Part shown: positions 1 through 7,068 of the stretch, piece by piece
Layout: each line of letters opens with the position of its first letter
How positions within the stretch are numbered: the first letter of the stretch is position 1
From: a bacterium
GTDB taxonomy: Bacteria > SZUA-79 > Acidulodesulfobacterales > Acidulodesulfobacteraceae
Assembly (NCBI GenBank): GCA_021784835.1
Contig: JAJYHI010000071.1
Coordinates: forward strand, 1-11,497
DNA: 11,497 bases
Direction of reading: 5' to 3'
Program-made: the position numbers and the translations under genes
Notes under the pieces: generated by a model
What the model saw: the letters and a program-made list of their open reading frames with translations, nothing else
What the model was told of the DNA's origin: nothing
The model's database searches: none

Positions 1-249
1 GAGCAGTTAAAAAAAATTGAATCTAAAATCCATCATATAAAAACCGCTCAGCAGGCTAAAATAAAAAACTTAATACCAGTTTATTCTTCTATGAGTCCAA
101 GAAAAGCCGCAGCTATACTTCCCGGTATAGATAAAAGCATTGCGATATACATTTTATCGCACATGACCGCAAAAGCCGCTTCCGCAATAATTTCAAGGAT
201 GCCCGTAAAATCCGCTATATTTTTCACCAATGCCATAGCTGGAAAATAA
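1..249 (+). CDS. MotE/MgtE_N-type flagellar protein, C-terminal 82 residues (5' end outside window)
   Basis: The frame is open from base 1 and ends in TAA at 247-249. The fragment starts with a charged, probably coiled-coil stretch (EQLKKIESKI, then many K, Q and A). A small helical module follows, with YSSMSPRKAAAILPGID, then YILSHMTAKAASAIISRMP, then a final short helix. This repeating pattern of M-x-x-x-x-A-A-x-I-(L/I) is typical of the MgtE_N/FliG-like fold found in MotE (YlxF-like) proteins. Those proteins are usually encoded near fliJ in flagellar clusters and have been proposed to chaperone or stabilise periplasmic motility proteins. Its place just before fliL fits a flagellar role rather than a magnesium transporter. 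The family call is by eye. The N-terminal signal or membrane anchor expected for MotE lies outside the window. Confidence 0.65.
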   Translation, partial: EQLKKIESKIHHIKTAQQAKIKNLIPVYSSMSPRKAAAILPGIDKSIAIYILSHMTAKAASAIISRMPVKSAIFFTNAIAGK

Positions 250-386
250 TATTGATAATTCTAATTATTAAAATATAATAAATCCGCTCCCTTCTCACCC
301 ATCCCAAATTAGTTTATACGGCTCAATTCGATTTAAAATTGCTATTGTATAAAAAATCTATTAAAATTAAATTAATTCTAAAAATT

Positions 387-421
387 TGACGAAAACGAAT
401 AATAGCGTCAGAATAATGACG
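387..421. promoter_or_regulatory. Candidate activator-binding cluster: three TGACG half-sites
   Basis: TGACG occurs at 387-391, its reverse complement CGTCA at 406-410, and TGACG again at 417-421. The first two form an inverted repeat with a 14-bp spacer. The last two form a second inverted repeat with a 6-bp spacer. The two direct copies are 30 bp apart, close to three helical turns. The cluster lies about 140-170 bp upstream of the start predicted for the sigma-54 promoter, the usual distance for an enhancer bound by a sigma-54 activator. No protein can be assigned from the sequence. Confidence 0.35.
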
Positions 422-510
422 ATACTTTAAATGTTATTTATTATATCAATATCGAATTAATTTATAAGATAGTCAATAAGTAATTGATTTTATTATATTA
501 TTATATTTAA

Positions 511-519
511 TGCTATAAT
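511..519 (+). promoter_or_regulatory. Extended -10 box, possible housekeeping-sigma promoter
   Basis: TGCTATAAT matches the extended -10 form TGnTATAAT exactly. The nearest -35-like hexamer, TTGATT at 484-489, is 24 bp upstream, which is too far, so a promoter here would rely on the extended -10. In this very AT-rich stretch such a match could be chance. If used, transcription would start near 526 and run through the -24/-12 promoter. Confidence 0.35.
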
Positions 520-530
520 CTTTGATAATA

Positions 531-546
531 TGGCATAGATATTGCA
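531..546 (+). promoter_or_regulatory. Sigma-54 (RpoN) -24/-12 promoter for the fliL operon
   Basis: The 16 bases TGGCATAGATATTGCA align with the consensus TGGCACG-N4-TTGCW at the exact spacing. GG is at 532-533 and GC at 544-545, 12 bp apart, and ten of the twelve specified bases match. Transcription would start near 557, giving a leader of about 38 nt with GGAGG ahead of the fliL ATG. RpoN-dependent control of basal-body and export genes is known in many polarly flagellated proteobacteria. The position, 49 bp before fliL in the only long gap, supports the call. The activator is not in the window. Confidence 0.75.
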
Positions 547-594
547 TTGTCTTTTATAAGGATATTTGTATAAATTTAATTTTGGAGGGAGTTT

Positions 595-1137
595 ATGGCT
601 GGCAACGATAACGGTAAAACCAACAAGGAGATGGGCAACGTCGACGATGACGAGATGTCCACTATTTCGCAGATAGAGGCATCTAAGAAAAAAGGCGGGA
701 AGAAAAAACTTCTGTTTATTCTTGTGCCGCTGATACTTATACTTGGAGGCGGCGGTTTTGCGGCATATCATTTTTTATTTGCAAAAAAAAGTAAAACGCC
801 GGTCAATAAGCTGGTTACGCTTTCTAATATACAGCCTGGTCCGATGATAAAACTTAAATCGTTTTTGACCAACCTTGCAAACACTAACAGAACCGCTTAC
901 GTAAAGGTTTCTATGTCTATAGAATTAAAACCCGGTTCTAACGTAGGCACTTTCAAACAGCTTACCCCTAAGGTAAGAAACCGTATAATCATGATTTTAA
1001 GTTCAAAAACGTCAAAAGAAATAGATAGTCCTCAAGGACAACTGTCGCTAAGGCATCAGATAGCGAGAAGCCTTAATCAGCTTCTTGGAGACGATACCGT
1101 AACCGGAGTTTATTTCAATAATTATTTAGTTCAATAA
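595..1137 (+). CDS. fliL: Flagellar basal body-associated protein FliL
   Basis: FliL is a single-pass inner-membrane protein whose periplasmic domain surrounds or supports the stator units and affects torque. This 180-residue protein has an acidic then lysine-rich cytoplasmic N-terminus (1-38), one hydrophobic helix at about 39-62 with a GGGG stretch, and a periplasmic domain with the family pattern. That pattern includes LKSFLTNLAN near 87-96, YVKVSMSIEL near 102-111, and a C-terminal VYFNNYLVQ, close to the usual VYFTDFVVQ ending. Length is normal for the family. The ATG is preceded by GGAGG at 584-588. It is the first gene after the sigma-54 promoter and lies 10 bp before fliM, as in many proteobacterial clusters. 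Confidence 0.9.
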   Translation: MAGNDNGKTNKEMGNVDDDEMSTISQIEASKKKGGKKKLLFILVPLILILGGGGFAAYHFLFAKKSKTPVNKLVTLSNIQPGPMIKLKSFLTNLANTNRTAYVKVSMSIELKPGSNVGTFKQLTPKVRNRIIMILSSKTSKEIDSPQGQLSLRHQIARSLNQLLGDDTVTGVYFNNYLVQ

Positions 1138-1147
1138 AAATAAAAAT

Positions 1148-2140
1148 ATGGCTGAAATATTATCGCAAGACGAAGTTAACGCTCTGCTTAGAGGCATATC
1201 TTCCGGCGCGATAGAATCGGAAAAAAAAGAAGAAAATCTTGGCGGTATAAAGCCTTACGATTTAACTTCGCAGGACAGGATAGTCAGGGGCAGAATGCCC
1301 ACTCTAGAAATAATCAACGAAAGGTTTGCCCGTCTTTTAAGAAACGATTTAACTTCCGCCCTAAGAAAAGTTGCGGAAATAACGTCTACTTCGGTAGATA
1401 TGCAGAAATTCGGGGAGTTTTTAAAAAATATTCCGCTTCCGACGAGCCTGACTATTTTTAAAATGCCGCCTCTTCGCGGCTATGCTATTTTCGTTTTAGA
1501 CTCAAGATTAGTGTATAACCTGATAGATATTTTTTTCGGCGGCACTACCGACCTGCACGTAAAAATAGAAGGAAGGGATTTTTCGCCAATAGAAAACAAA
1601 CTGATAAAAAAAATAACGGATATGGCTTTTAATTCGCTAAAAACTGCTTGGATGCCGGTTTCGCCGATAGACATAGAATTTCAAAGAAGCGAAATAAATC
1701 CTCAGTTTGCGACTATAGTTACGCCTACGGAGGTCGTAATTATAAGCAGATTCGAGGTGGACATAGAAGGCGCCGTTTCTAAATTTATGATATGTATACC
1801 TTATTCAATGATAGAGCCTATTAAAGAAAAACTTTACAGCGGATTTCAGAGCGAACAGCTTGAAGTCGACCACAGATGGATAGAAAGATTTAAAGAAAGG
1901 CTTAAAGAATCGGAACTTAATATAAGGATTGATCTCGGAAAGACGAGCATAAGCTCCCGAGATTTTTTAAAAATAAAAAAAGGCGACGTTATAGTGTTAG
2001 ACAAAAGAATAGAAGACCCTTTAGTGATCGATATAGAAAATCTGCCGAAATTTATTGCTTATCCGGGTAAACTAAATAATAATCTTGCCGTAAAAATAAT
2101 TTCCGACATACCGTTGGGTAAAGAGGGCTATTATGAGTGA
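1148..2140 (+). CDS. fliM: Flagellar motor switch protein FliM
   Basis: FliM forms the middle of the cytoplasmic C-ring, binds phosphorylated CheY, and switches rotation together with FliG and FliN. The 330-residue product has all expected parts. The N-terminal CheY-binding segment LSQDEVNALL is at 5-14. The middle CheC-like domain includes FFGG at 129-132 and GRDFSPIE at 142-149. The C-terminal SpoA domain spans about 255-325. Length is typical. The upstream ribosome-binding site is poor (only A/T before the ATG), so translation may be coupled to fliL, which ends 10 bp earlier. The 3' end overlaps fliN by 8 bp, which suggests coupled synthesis of the two switch subunits. Confidence 0.95.
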   Translation: MAEILSQDEVNALLRGISSGAIESEKKEENLGGIKPYDLTSQDRIVRGRMPTLEIINERFARLLRNDLTSALRKVAEITSTSVDMQKFGEFLKNIPLPTSLTIFKMPPLRGYAIFVLDSRLVYNLIDIFFGGTTDLHVKIEGRDFSPIENKLIKKITDMAFNSLKTAWMPVSPIDIEFQRSEINPQFATIVTPTEVVIISRFEVDIEGAVSKFMICIPYSMIEPIKEKLYSGFQSEQLEVDHRWIERFKERLKESELNIRIDLGKTSISSRDFLKIKKGDVIVLDKRIEDPLVIDIENLPKFIAYPGKLNNNLAVKIISDIPLGKEGYYE

Positions 2141-2777
2141 AGAAAATAAGACCGAAGAATTAGAAAAAAAAGCTGGAGAAGACGCACAGGTTCAAAGCCG
2201 GGCGGCAGGTGCAGAAACAGCCAAGCAGGCTGCGCCTTCGGAGGACGAAGACGACAATATCAGCTGGGAGGATGCCTTTAAAGAGGAAGAAGCCGCTAAT
2301 GCCGGCGCAGGGGCAAATGCTTCGTCCGAAAGCACCGCACCTGCGGAACAAAGCCAAGCGGGCGGCAATAGCGGAACAGCCGTAGTATCTGACGCGGCAG
2401 ATTTGGGAGTCGAAGATATTAAACCTGCAAAAAATGAAACTGCGCAACCAACTCCTAAGAAACCGGTAAAAAAATTAGAATTTGCATCGTTCGACGAATC
2501 CGATAAAACTGCCGAACCGCCAAAAAATTTGGATTTTATTCTCGATATACCTCTTACCATATCGGTAGAATTGGGGAGGACAAAAATGGTTATTAACGAT
2601 ATGCTCCAGCTTGGACAGGGTTCGGTCATAGAACTTGCAAAACTTGCCGGCGAGCCTTTGGATATATACGTTAACGGCAAACTTATGGCGAGGGGAGAGG
2701 TTGTTTTGGTCAACGATAAATTCGGCGTCAGGCTGACGGATATTATAAGCCCGGTAGAAAGGGTTAAAAAACTTTAA
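2133..2777 (+). CDS. fliN: Flagellar motor switch protein FliN with long acidic N-terminal region
   Basis: FliN multimerises at the base of the C-ring and docks the FliH-FliI export complex. The SpoA domain is C-terminal, at about 132-209. It contains LDIPLTISVELGRTKM (137-152), LGQGSVIEL (160-168), the loop PLDIYVNGKLMARGEVV (175-191) and FGVRLTDI (197-204), all characteristic of FliN. The first 130 residues are acidic and rich in A, E, S and P, probably disordered, with one conserved-looking motif SWEDAFKEE at 44-52 that resembles the N-terminal W-x-x-A helix of other FliN proteins. At 214 residues it is longer than the usual 110-150. The start overlaps the end of fliM by 8 bp. The base composition of the disordered part is visibly more GC-rich than the flanking genes, reflecting Ala/Gly codons. 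Confidence 0.93.
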   Translation: MSEENKTEELEKKAGEDAQVQSRAAGAETAKQAAPSEDEDDNISWEDAFKEEEAANAGAGANASSESTAPAEQSQAGGNSGTAVVSDAADLGVEDIKPAKNETAQPTPKKPVKKLEFASFDESDKTAEPPKNLDFILDIPLTISVELGRTKMVINDMLQLGQGSVIELAKLAGEPLDIYVNGKLMARGEVVLVNDKFGVRLTDIISPVERVKKL

Positions 2778-2778
2778 T

Positions 2779-4101
2779 ATGTTTAATATATTTAATATGA
2801 ATAAAATTAAATCGTTATTTTATACTTTTTGTTTTATTTCCGCGGTTTTGATTTTTTTAGCCGCCGCCTTCAATAAAGCATATGCCGAAAGCGGCTTGAC
2901 GTTAAAAGGAATTTCGGTTTCGGAAAGCAAAAAAAACAATTCTTATTTTATATGGTTTAGATTTAACGGCAAACCGCAAAACGTTTTAAAAAATATGATT
3001 TATAAAAAATACGGCATTGAAGCCGTTTTTAATAATACTGTTTCCTATGGGTCCGCACGGCAATCCAAGTTTGTAAATTTTAAAGGCAGCAGGCTTTTTA
3101 AAGCCGCCGAAATTATACCGGCGGGCAATTCGGGATTAGATGCCGTCGTTTATTTTAATAAAAGTATAAAAATAGCACGGAAAAACGTTTTTGCTTCATT
3201 TTATCGAAATTATTTGGTTATTAAAATAGTCGGCGGATTTCCCGCCGATATATTTAAAAACGTAGGAAAGAAAAATACCGTCTTGGTAAATAACGCCGCA
3301 GACAAAACAAGTAAAGTTAATAAAACAAAATCGAAAAATAATCTTAAACCCTCTGCCGCATCTAATGCCGGCGCTTTTTCCAATGCAAAACATTTAAATT
3401 TAAAAAATGCTTCTTTAAAAAAACCGGCCGGTTTAAATATGGGTCTTGAAGCCGTTAAAACCGCGGTTTATTTAGCTCTTATTATCGCCATGATTTACGG
3501 CATATATTTCTTTATGAATAAATTTAAAAACAGGGTTTCGACGAAAGAAAAAATTAACAGCCTGAAAATAATATCTTCTATTAATCTCGGCAATAAAAAA
3601 TCTATCCTGCTTATAGAAGTAAATAGAGAATTTTTTTTAGTAGGAGTCTCTCCTTCAAATATTCAGATGATAGGGCGTTTACAGGGAACCGCCGGTCAGC
3701 AAAATTCCGAAATTTCGGATTATACCGAACAGCAAGGCAAAACTTCGGTAAAAGAAATAAAAGAATCTAAAGAAATTAAAGGAAAAAGCGGCAAACAATT
3801 TAATCCCGAAGCTTATGCGGCATACGATGAAACGCCTGTTTACGGGAACGCCGCCGGTCCGTTCGCCAGCCCTTCGCCGGCAGTCAAAACCTACGGCAGA
3901 TTTGCGGACGTTATGAGGGAAAAGGTCGGCGGTCGGTCGGAATTTCCGGAAAATACCGCCGCAGATGCTTTAGATAAATCCGGTAAAGTTAAAAATATCA
4001 ACGAAGCCAAATTTAAAAACAAAGCCGATAATATATTTTTCGATATAGAAGAAAGACTTAAGGGGTTGATGGAGAGCGATGTTAAAAGTAAAAAGCTTTA
4101 A
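2779..4101 (+). CDS. fliO: FliO-type export-gate assembly protein with large periplasmic N-domain
   Basis: FliO helps assemble FliP into the FliPQR export gate. This 440-residue protein begins with a probable signal peptide (about 1-36, ending AYA-ES). A lysine- and strand-rich periplasmic region covers about 37-190, followed by a low-complexity linker. One transmembrane helix lies at about 228-246. The FliO domain spans about 255-302, with LKIISSINLGNKKSILLIEV and FFLVGVSPSNIQMIGRL matching the family pattern of repeated short strands. The C-terminal 140 residues are polar and probably disordered. The family call rests on the FliO domain and on the slot between fliN and fliP. The N-domain could be AMIN-like but I cannot confirm it. 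The start at 2779 follows the fliN stop by 1 bp; an ATG at 2797 would also leave a signal peptide. Confidence 0.82.
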   Translation: MFNIFNMNKIKSLFYTFCFISAVLIFLAAAFNKAYAESGLTLKGISVSESKKNNSYFIWFRFNGKPQNVLKNMIYKKYGIEAVFNNTVSYGSARQSKFVNFKGSRLFKAAEIIPAGNSGLDAVVYFNKSIKIARKNVFASFYRNYLVIKIVGGFPADIFKNVGKKNTVLVNNAADKTSKVNKTKSKNNLKPSAASNAGAFSNAKHLNLKNASLKKPAGLNMGLEAVKTAVYLALIIAMIYGIYFFMNKFKNRVSTKEKINSLKIISSINLGNKKSILLIEVNREFFLVGVSPSNIQMIGRLQGTAGQQNSEISDYTEQQGKTSVKEIKESKEIKGKSGKQFNPEAYAAYDETPVYGNAAGPFASPSPAVKTYGRFADVMREKVGGRSEFPENTAADALDKSGKVKNINEAKFKNKADNIFFDIEERLKGLMESDVKSKKL

Positions 4102-4789
4102 AAACACTTCGCTTTTAGCTCTGCCTGCCATAACTATGACCGGTCATGCGCCGCATTCGCAGGTATCTATGCTTATTCAGATACTTCTAATCTTTACCGT
4201 AATTTCTATAGCGCCTTCTATCTTGATTATGATGACTTCGTTCGTCAGAATTGTAGTAGTCTTATCGTTTTTAAGAACTTCACTGGGGCTTACGACTGAA
4301 CCGCCGAATCAAGTAATTATAGGATTAAGCCTTTTTCTTACTTTTTTTATAATGGCTCCGGTTATAAGTTCCGTATATAAGAATGCTTACGTTCCATATA
4401 CTAAAGGTTTTATAGGAATTAAAAAAGCTTATAAAATAGGAATTCAGCCCGTCAGGGGTTTTATGCTTAAACAGACGAGACTTAAAGATTTGGAACTTTT
4501 CGTTAAAATGTCTAAAATCAAGAATATTAAATCTCCTAAAGACGTGCCGACTTACGTTCTCGTTCCGGCATTTATAGTAAGCGAACTTACGACGGCTTTC
4601 GAGATAAGTTTTCTTATATATCTTCCGTTTTTGATATTAGATCTTGTGGTTTCGAGCCTTTTAATGTCTATGGGTATGCTTATGCTGCCGCCTACCATGA
4701 TATCCCTTCCGTTTAAGCTTATGCTTTTCGTTATGGTAAACGGCTGGTATTTAGTAATAGGTTCGCTGGTACAGAGTTTTCATACATAA
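4079..4789 (+). CDS. fliP: Flagellar export-gate protein FliP
   Basis: FliP forms the pentameric core of the FliP5-FliQ4-FliR1 export gate in the basal-body membrane. The 236-residue product matches the family throughout. It has IAPSILIMMTSFVRIVVVL (44-62), PPNQVIIGLSLFLTFFIM (75-92), a soluble loop with QPVRGFMLKQTR (123-134), VPAFIVSELTTAFEI (162-176), and a last hydrophobic pair ending in VNGWYLVIGSL. The first 30 residues are less hydrophobic than the cleaved signal peptide found on many FliP proteins. The Met-rich loop reads GMLMLPP at 199-205, where several relatives have GMMMVPP. The start overlaps the end of fliO by 23 bp and has GGAGAG at 4071-4076, so translation is probably coupled to fliO. 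Confidence 0.95.
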   Translation: MLKVKSFKNTSLLALPAITMTGHAPHSQVSMLIQILLIFTVISIAPSILIMMTSFVRIVVVLSFLRTSLGLTTEPPNQVIIGLSLFLTFFIMAPVISSVYKNAYVPYTKGFIGIKKAYKIGIQPVRGFMLKQTRLKDLELFVKMSKIKNIKSPKDVPTYVLVPAFIVSELTTAFEISFLIYLPFLILDLVVSSLLMSMGMLMLPPTMISLPFKLMLFVMVNGWYLVIGSLVQSFHT

Positions 4790-4806
4790 CGGCGATAAGG
4801 ATATGG

Positions 4807-4827
4807 GGGCAGAATTAAATTCCGTCC
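4807..4827. repeat. REP-like imperfect palindrome in the fliP-fliQ gap
   Basis: Ten-base arms flank a central A at 4817. The left arm GGGCAGAATT and right arm AATTCCGTCC give eight Watson-Crick pairs, one G-T wobble and one mismatch. The core and G-rich/C-rich ends match the palindromes in the flhF-flhG gap and after flhG. The element ends 31 bp before the GTG start of fliQ and does not cover its ribosome-binding site. No T-run follows, so it is not a clear terminator. Confidence 0.55.
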
Positions 4828-4842
4828 AAATAATAAATAAAT

Positions 4843-4848
4843 AGGGAG
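4843..4848 (+). promoter_or_regulatory. Ribosome-binding site fixing the GTG start of fliQ
   Basis: AGGGAG lies 10 bp before GTG at 4859. The nearby ATG at 4849 directly follows the site and is in another frame, giving a non-FliQ peptide, so the GTG is preferred. Confidence 0.7.
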
Positions 4849-4858
4849 ATGGGTACAG

Positions 4859-5137
4859 GTGTCGGTAGCGTTCGTAAATTTTATAATTCAAAAAGTAATA
4901 CTTACGGTTTTATATTTAAGCGCGCCTCCGCTTATAGCGAGTCTTGCGATAGGAATACTCATAAGTATGTTTCAGGCCGTTACCCAGCTTCAAGACCAGA
5001 CGCTTACTTTTGTTCCCAAAATTATCGTAGTTATAATCGTTTTGCTAATTTTTGGACCGTGGATGCTGAACATTATGGGAAATTTTGCTACGGTAATTTT
5101 TTCTCATTTTCCGGAATATATAAGGGGAGGAAGCTGA
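4859..5137 (+). CDS. fliQ: Flagellar export-gate protein FliQ
   Basis: FliQ is a two-helix membrane protein, four copies of which pack around FliP in the export gate. The 92-residue product is close to the family's usual 89. It shows two hydrophobic helices at about 13-37 and 53-75, with the conserved loop between them, MFQAVTQLQDQTLTFVPKI (37-55). The start is GTG, chosen because it gives the family-length N-terminus and has AGGGAG 10 bp upstream. It lies 69 bp after fliP, in a gap that holds a REP-like palindrome, and 1 bp before fliR. Confidence 0.95.
   Translation: MSVAFVNFIIQKVILTVLYLSAPPLIASLAIGILISMFQAVTQLQDQTLTFVPKIIVVIIVLLIFGPWMLNIMGNFATVIFSHFPEYIRGGS
5123..5130 (+). promoter_or_regulatory. 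Strong ribosome-binding site fixing the TTG start of fliR
   Basis: AGGGGAGG at 5123-5130 lies inside the 3' end of fliQ, 8 bp before TTG at 5139. The next in-frame ATG (codon 15, 5181) has no comparable site and would remove part of the first membrane helix, so TTG is the likely start. Confidence 0.75.
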
Positions 5138-5138
5138 T

Positions 5139-5933
5139 TTGCCGGCAATTATAATTCATCGATATCTTTTAATAGAATTTATGCTGATATTTTTCAGGAT
5201 TATCGCAATGATAGTCGCTCTTCCGTTTATCGGCAGTTCTTCGGTCCCAAACTGGGCAAAGATAGGTCTGGCCTTTTTCATGTCGTTAATAGTCTATCCT
5301 TTAGTGGTTAAAACTCAGATAATCCCTCATCTAACCTTGCCGGAGCTGATTTTAGCCGTTATTTCCCAAGCTCTTATAGGTATTATTTTCGGGTTTTTAG
5401 TGCTTATAATTTTTACCGGCGTCGAAGTTGCCGGACAACTTATAAGTACGCAGGTCGGTTTTGGAATGATAAGCCTTATAAATCCCCTCATCTCTAATCA
5501 GCAGGTTTCTTTAATATCTAATTTGCAGAACTACGTCGCTCTTATAATTTTTATACAGACGTCTGCTTTTTTCTTTGTAATAGAAGGGATATACAGAAGT
5601 TTTCAAACTATACCTTTAACTTTCGTCAATTTCTCGCCGCATATTTTTCAATATTTAGTTTTAAGGTCTAACGACATATTTTTAATAGGTTTGGATTTAA
5701 GCATCCCTATAGTTTTGGTAGCGATTATATTAAACGTAATTATTGCTCTTATGGGAAGAATTGCGCCGCAATTTAATATTTTTGCCGTAGGTTTTCCTAT
5801 AACTATAGCGGTAGGACTTCTTATGCTTTACGTTACCGTGCCGTATTTTACCGATTACGTAATGCAGTCCTTCGGCGGTTTAAAAACGGAATTTAATTAT
5901 ATGATAAATTACATGGCATATATTAAAAAATAA
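5139..5933 (+). CDS. fliR: Flagellar export-gate protein FliR
   Basis: FliR is the single-copy subunit that caps the helical FliP-FliQ export gate. The 264-residue protein is of normal length and strongly hydrophobic. It contains the family signatures FFRIIAMIVALPFIGSSSVP (18-37) and VEVAGQLISTQVGFGMISLINP (95-116), and a late segment GRIAPQFNIFAVGFPITIAVG. The start codon is TTG, supported by AGGGGAGG upstream and by keeping the whole first membrane helix. It begins 1 bp after the fliQ stop, so translation is probably coupled. A 49-bp gap of almost pure A/T separates it from flhB, with no terminator or promoter that I can see. Confidence 0.95.
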   Translation: MPAIIIHRYLLIEFMLIFFRIIAMIVALPFIGSSSVPNWAKIGLAFFMSLIVYPLVVKTQIIPHLTLPELILAVISQALIGIIFGFLVLIIFTGVEVAGQLISTQVGFGMISLINPLISNQQVSLISNLQNYVALIIFIQTSAFFFVIEGIYRSFQTIPLTFVNFSPHIFQYLVLRSNDIFLIGLDLSIPIVLVAIILNVIIALMGRIAPQFNIFAVGFPITIAVGLLMLYVTVPYFTDYVMQSFGGLKTEFNYMINYMAYIKK

Positions 5934-5982
5934 CAGTTAAATAAAATACATAGTAAATAATAATTAATGTAATAAATTAAAT

Positions 5983-7065
5983 ATGGCGGAAGATCAGTTC
6001 GACAAGTCGGAACAGCCTACTCCCAAACGTATTCAAGACGCAAGGGAAAAAGGGCAGGTAATGAAATCTAGAGAGGTGACGACCGCTTTCGTTTTTGTCG
6101 CCGTAATAATATATCTTTATTTTAATATTTCGCATATAGGCAATATCATCGACGACCGTTTAGTATATTTTTTATCTAATTTTTCCAATTTAAATTTAGG
6201 CTATACGGAATGTATTAAAATTATAGACGGCTTACTTTATACCGTAGTTTATGCTATTCTTCCGCTAATCTTATTGGTTTTTGCAGCTTCGGTGCTTTCA
6301 AATCTCGTGCAAGTCGGTTTTTTGCTGACCTTTCAACCTCTGATTCCCGATATTACAAAAATAGACCCCGTTTCAGGCGTTAAAAGATTTTTTTCGCTTC
6401 AGTCCTTAAACGAACTTGTAAAATCTATTTTTAAATTTTTCGTATTAACGGCTATAGCATATTTTACTATCTATCCTTATTTAAAAAAGATATTGGTATT
6501 GCAGTATATGACCCCTTCATACGACGCTTTTTTTACTTTTAAAATTATTTATAAACTTTTTTTTAACATAATTATGGCACTGATAGTTCTTGCGATAGCC
6601 GACTATTTTTTTCAGAAATACAAGTATAATAAAGGTCTTATGATGACTAAGCAGGAAGTAAAAGACGAAGCCAAACAGTTCGAAGGCGACCAGCAGGTTA
6701 AAGGAAAAATAAGAAAAATGCAGAGGGAAATCGCAAGAAGAAAAATTTTAAAAGAGGTTAAGAATGCTCATGTAGTCATTACCAACCCGACCCATTTTGC
6801 GGTAGCTTTAAAATACGACAATAAAAAACACAATGCTCCGGTAGTTATTGCGAAAGGCGCAGACAACCTGGCTTTGCTTATTAAAAAAATAGCGAAGGAT
6901 AACGGCATTCCGACGGTTGAAAATAAAATGGTGGCGCGTGCGCTTTACGAAACGTGCGAACCCGGACAGGCGATTCCGGCATCGCTTTATAAAGCAGTGG
7001 CCGAAATACTTGCCCATTTATATACTACAAATCAAAAATTTAAACAGATATGGAGCTTTATTTAA
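5983..7065 (+). CDS. flhB: Flagellar export switch protein FlhB
   Basis: FlhB switches the export apparatus from rod/hook to filament substrates. The 360-residue product has the typical N-terminus (QPTPKRIQDAREKGQVMKSRE, about 11-31) and four hydrophobic regions at about 32-50, 88-112, 148-172 and 184-210. Its cytoplasmic domain carries the autocleavage site NPTH at 268-271, followed by FAVALKYD. Cleavage between N268 and P269 is expected from the family. The C-terminal tail is about the usual length, with ENKMVARALYETCEPGQAIP at 313-332. There is little ribosome-binding sequence upstream. It ends 3 bp before flhA. Confidence 0.96.
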   Translation: MAEDQFDKSEQPTPKRIQDAREKGQVMKSREVTTAFVFVAVIIYLYFNISHIGNIIDDRLVYFLSNFSNLNLGYTECIKIIDGLLYTVVYAILPLILLVFAASVLSNLVQVGFLLTFQPLIPDITKIDPVSGVKRFFSLQSLNELVKSIFKFFVLTAIAYFTIYPYLKKILVLQYMTPSYDAFFTFKIIYKLFFNIIMALIVLAIADYFFQKYKYNKGLMMTKQEVKDEAKQFEGDQQVKGKIRKMQREIARRKILKEVKNAHVVITNPTHFAVALKYDNKKHNAPVVIAKGADNLALLIKKIAKDNGIPTVENKMVARALYETCEPGQAIPASLYKAVAEILAHLYTTNQKFKQIWSFI

Positions 7066-7068
7066 AAA

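Larger units (their letters stand above)
250..594. other. 345-bp AT-rich intergenic control region before fliL
   Basis: I see no coding frame with a ribosome-binding site in this stretch on either strand. It contains, in order, a cluster of TGACG half-sites (387-421), an extended -10 box (511-519), a -24/-12 promoter (531-546) and the fliL ribosome-binding site GGAGG at 584-588. No GC-rich hairpin with a T-run follows the upstream gene. The A/T-only inverted repeat at 255-268 is too weak to call a terminator. The length contrasts with the near-zero spacing of the genes downstream, so this is the likely start of the fliL transcription unit. Confidence 0.75.

Noticed and set aside
255..268. Inverted repeat ATAATT-CT-AATTAT as a terminator after the MotE-like gene
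   Set aside because: It is entirely A/T apart from a two-base centre, too unstable and tight-looped to form a hairpin, with no clear T-run.
484..519. Classical sigma-70 promoter from TTGATT and TATAAT
   Set aside because: The spacer is 24 bp, far from 16-18. Only the extended -10 box is kept, as a low-confidence feature.
2192..2713. A 173-codon minus-strand frame opposite fliN
   Set aside because: Its Ala/Ser-rich product mirrors the GC-rich fliN extension. It has no ribosome-binding site, and fliN is certain.
4849..5154. A 101-codon ATG-started frame overlapping fliQ
   Set aside because: It is a shifted frame over fliQ, its product has no membrane helices or family pattern, and its ATG directly follows the ribosome-binding site that fits the fliQ GTG.
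5934..5982. Promoter or terminator between fliR and flhB
   Set aside because: The gap is nearly pure A/T, so weak -10-like matches are meaningless, and there is no GC-rich hairpin.
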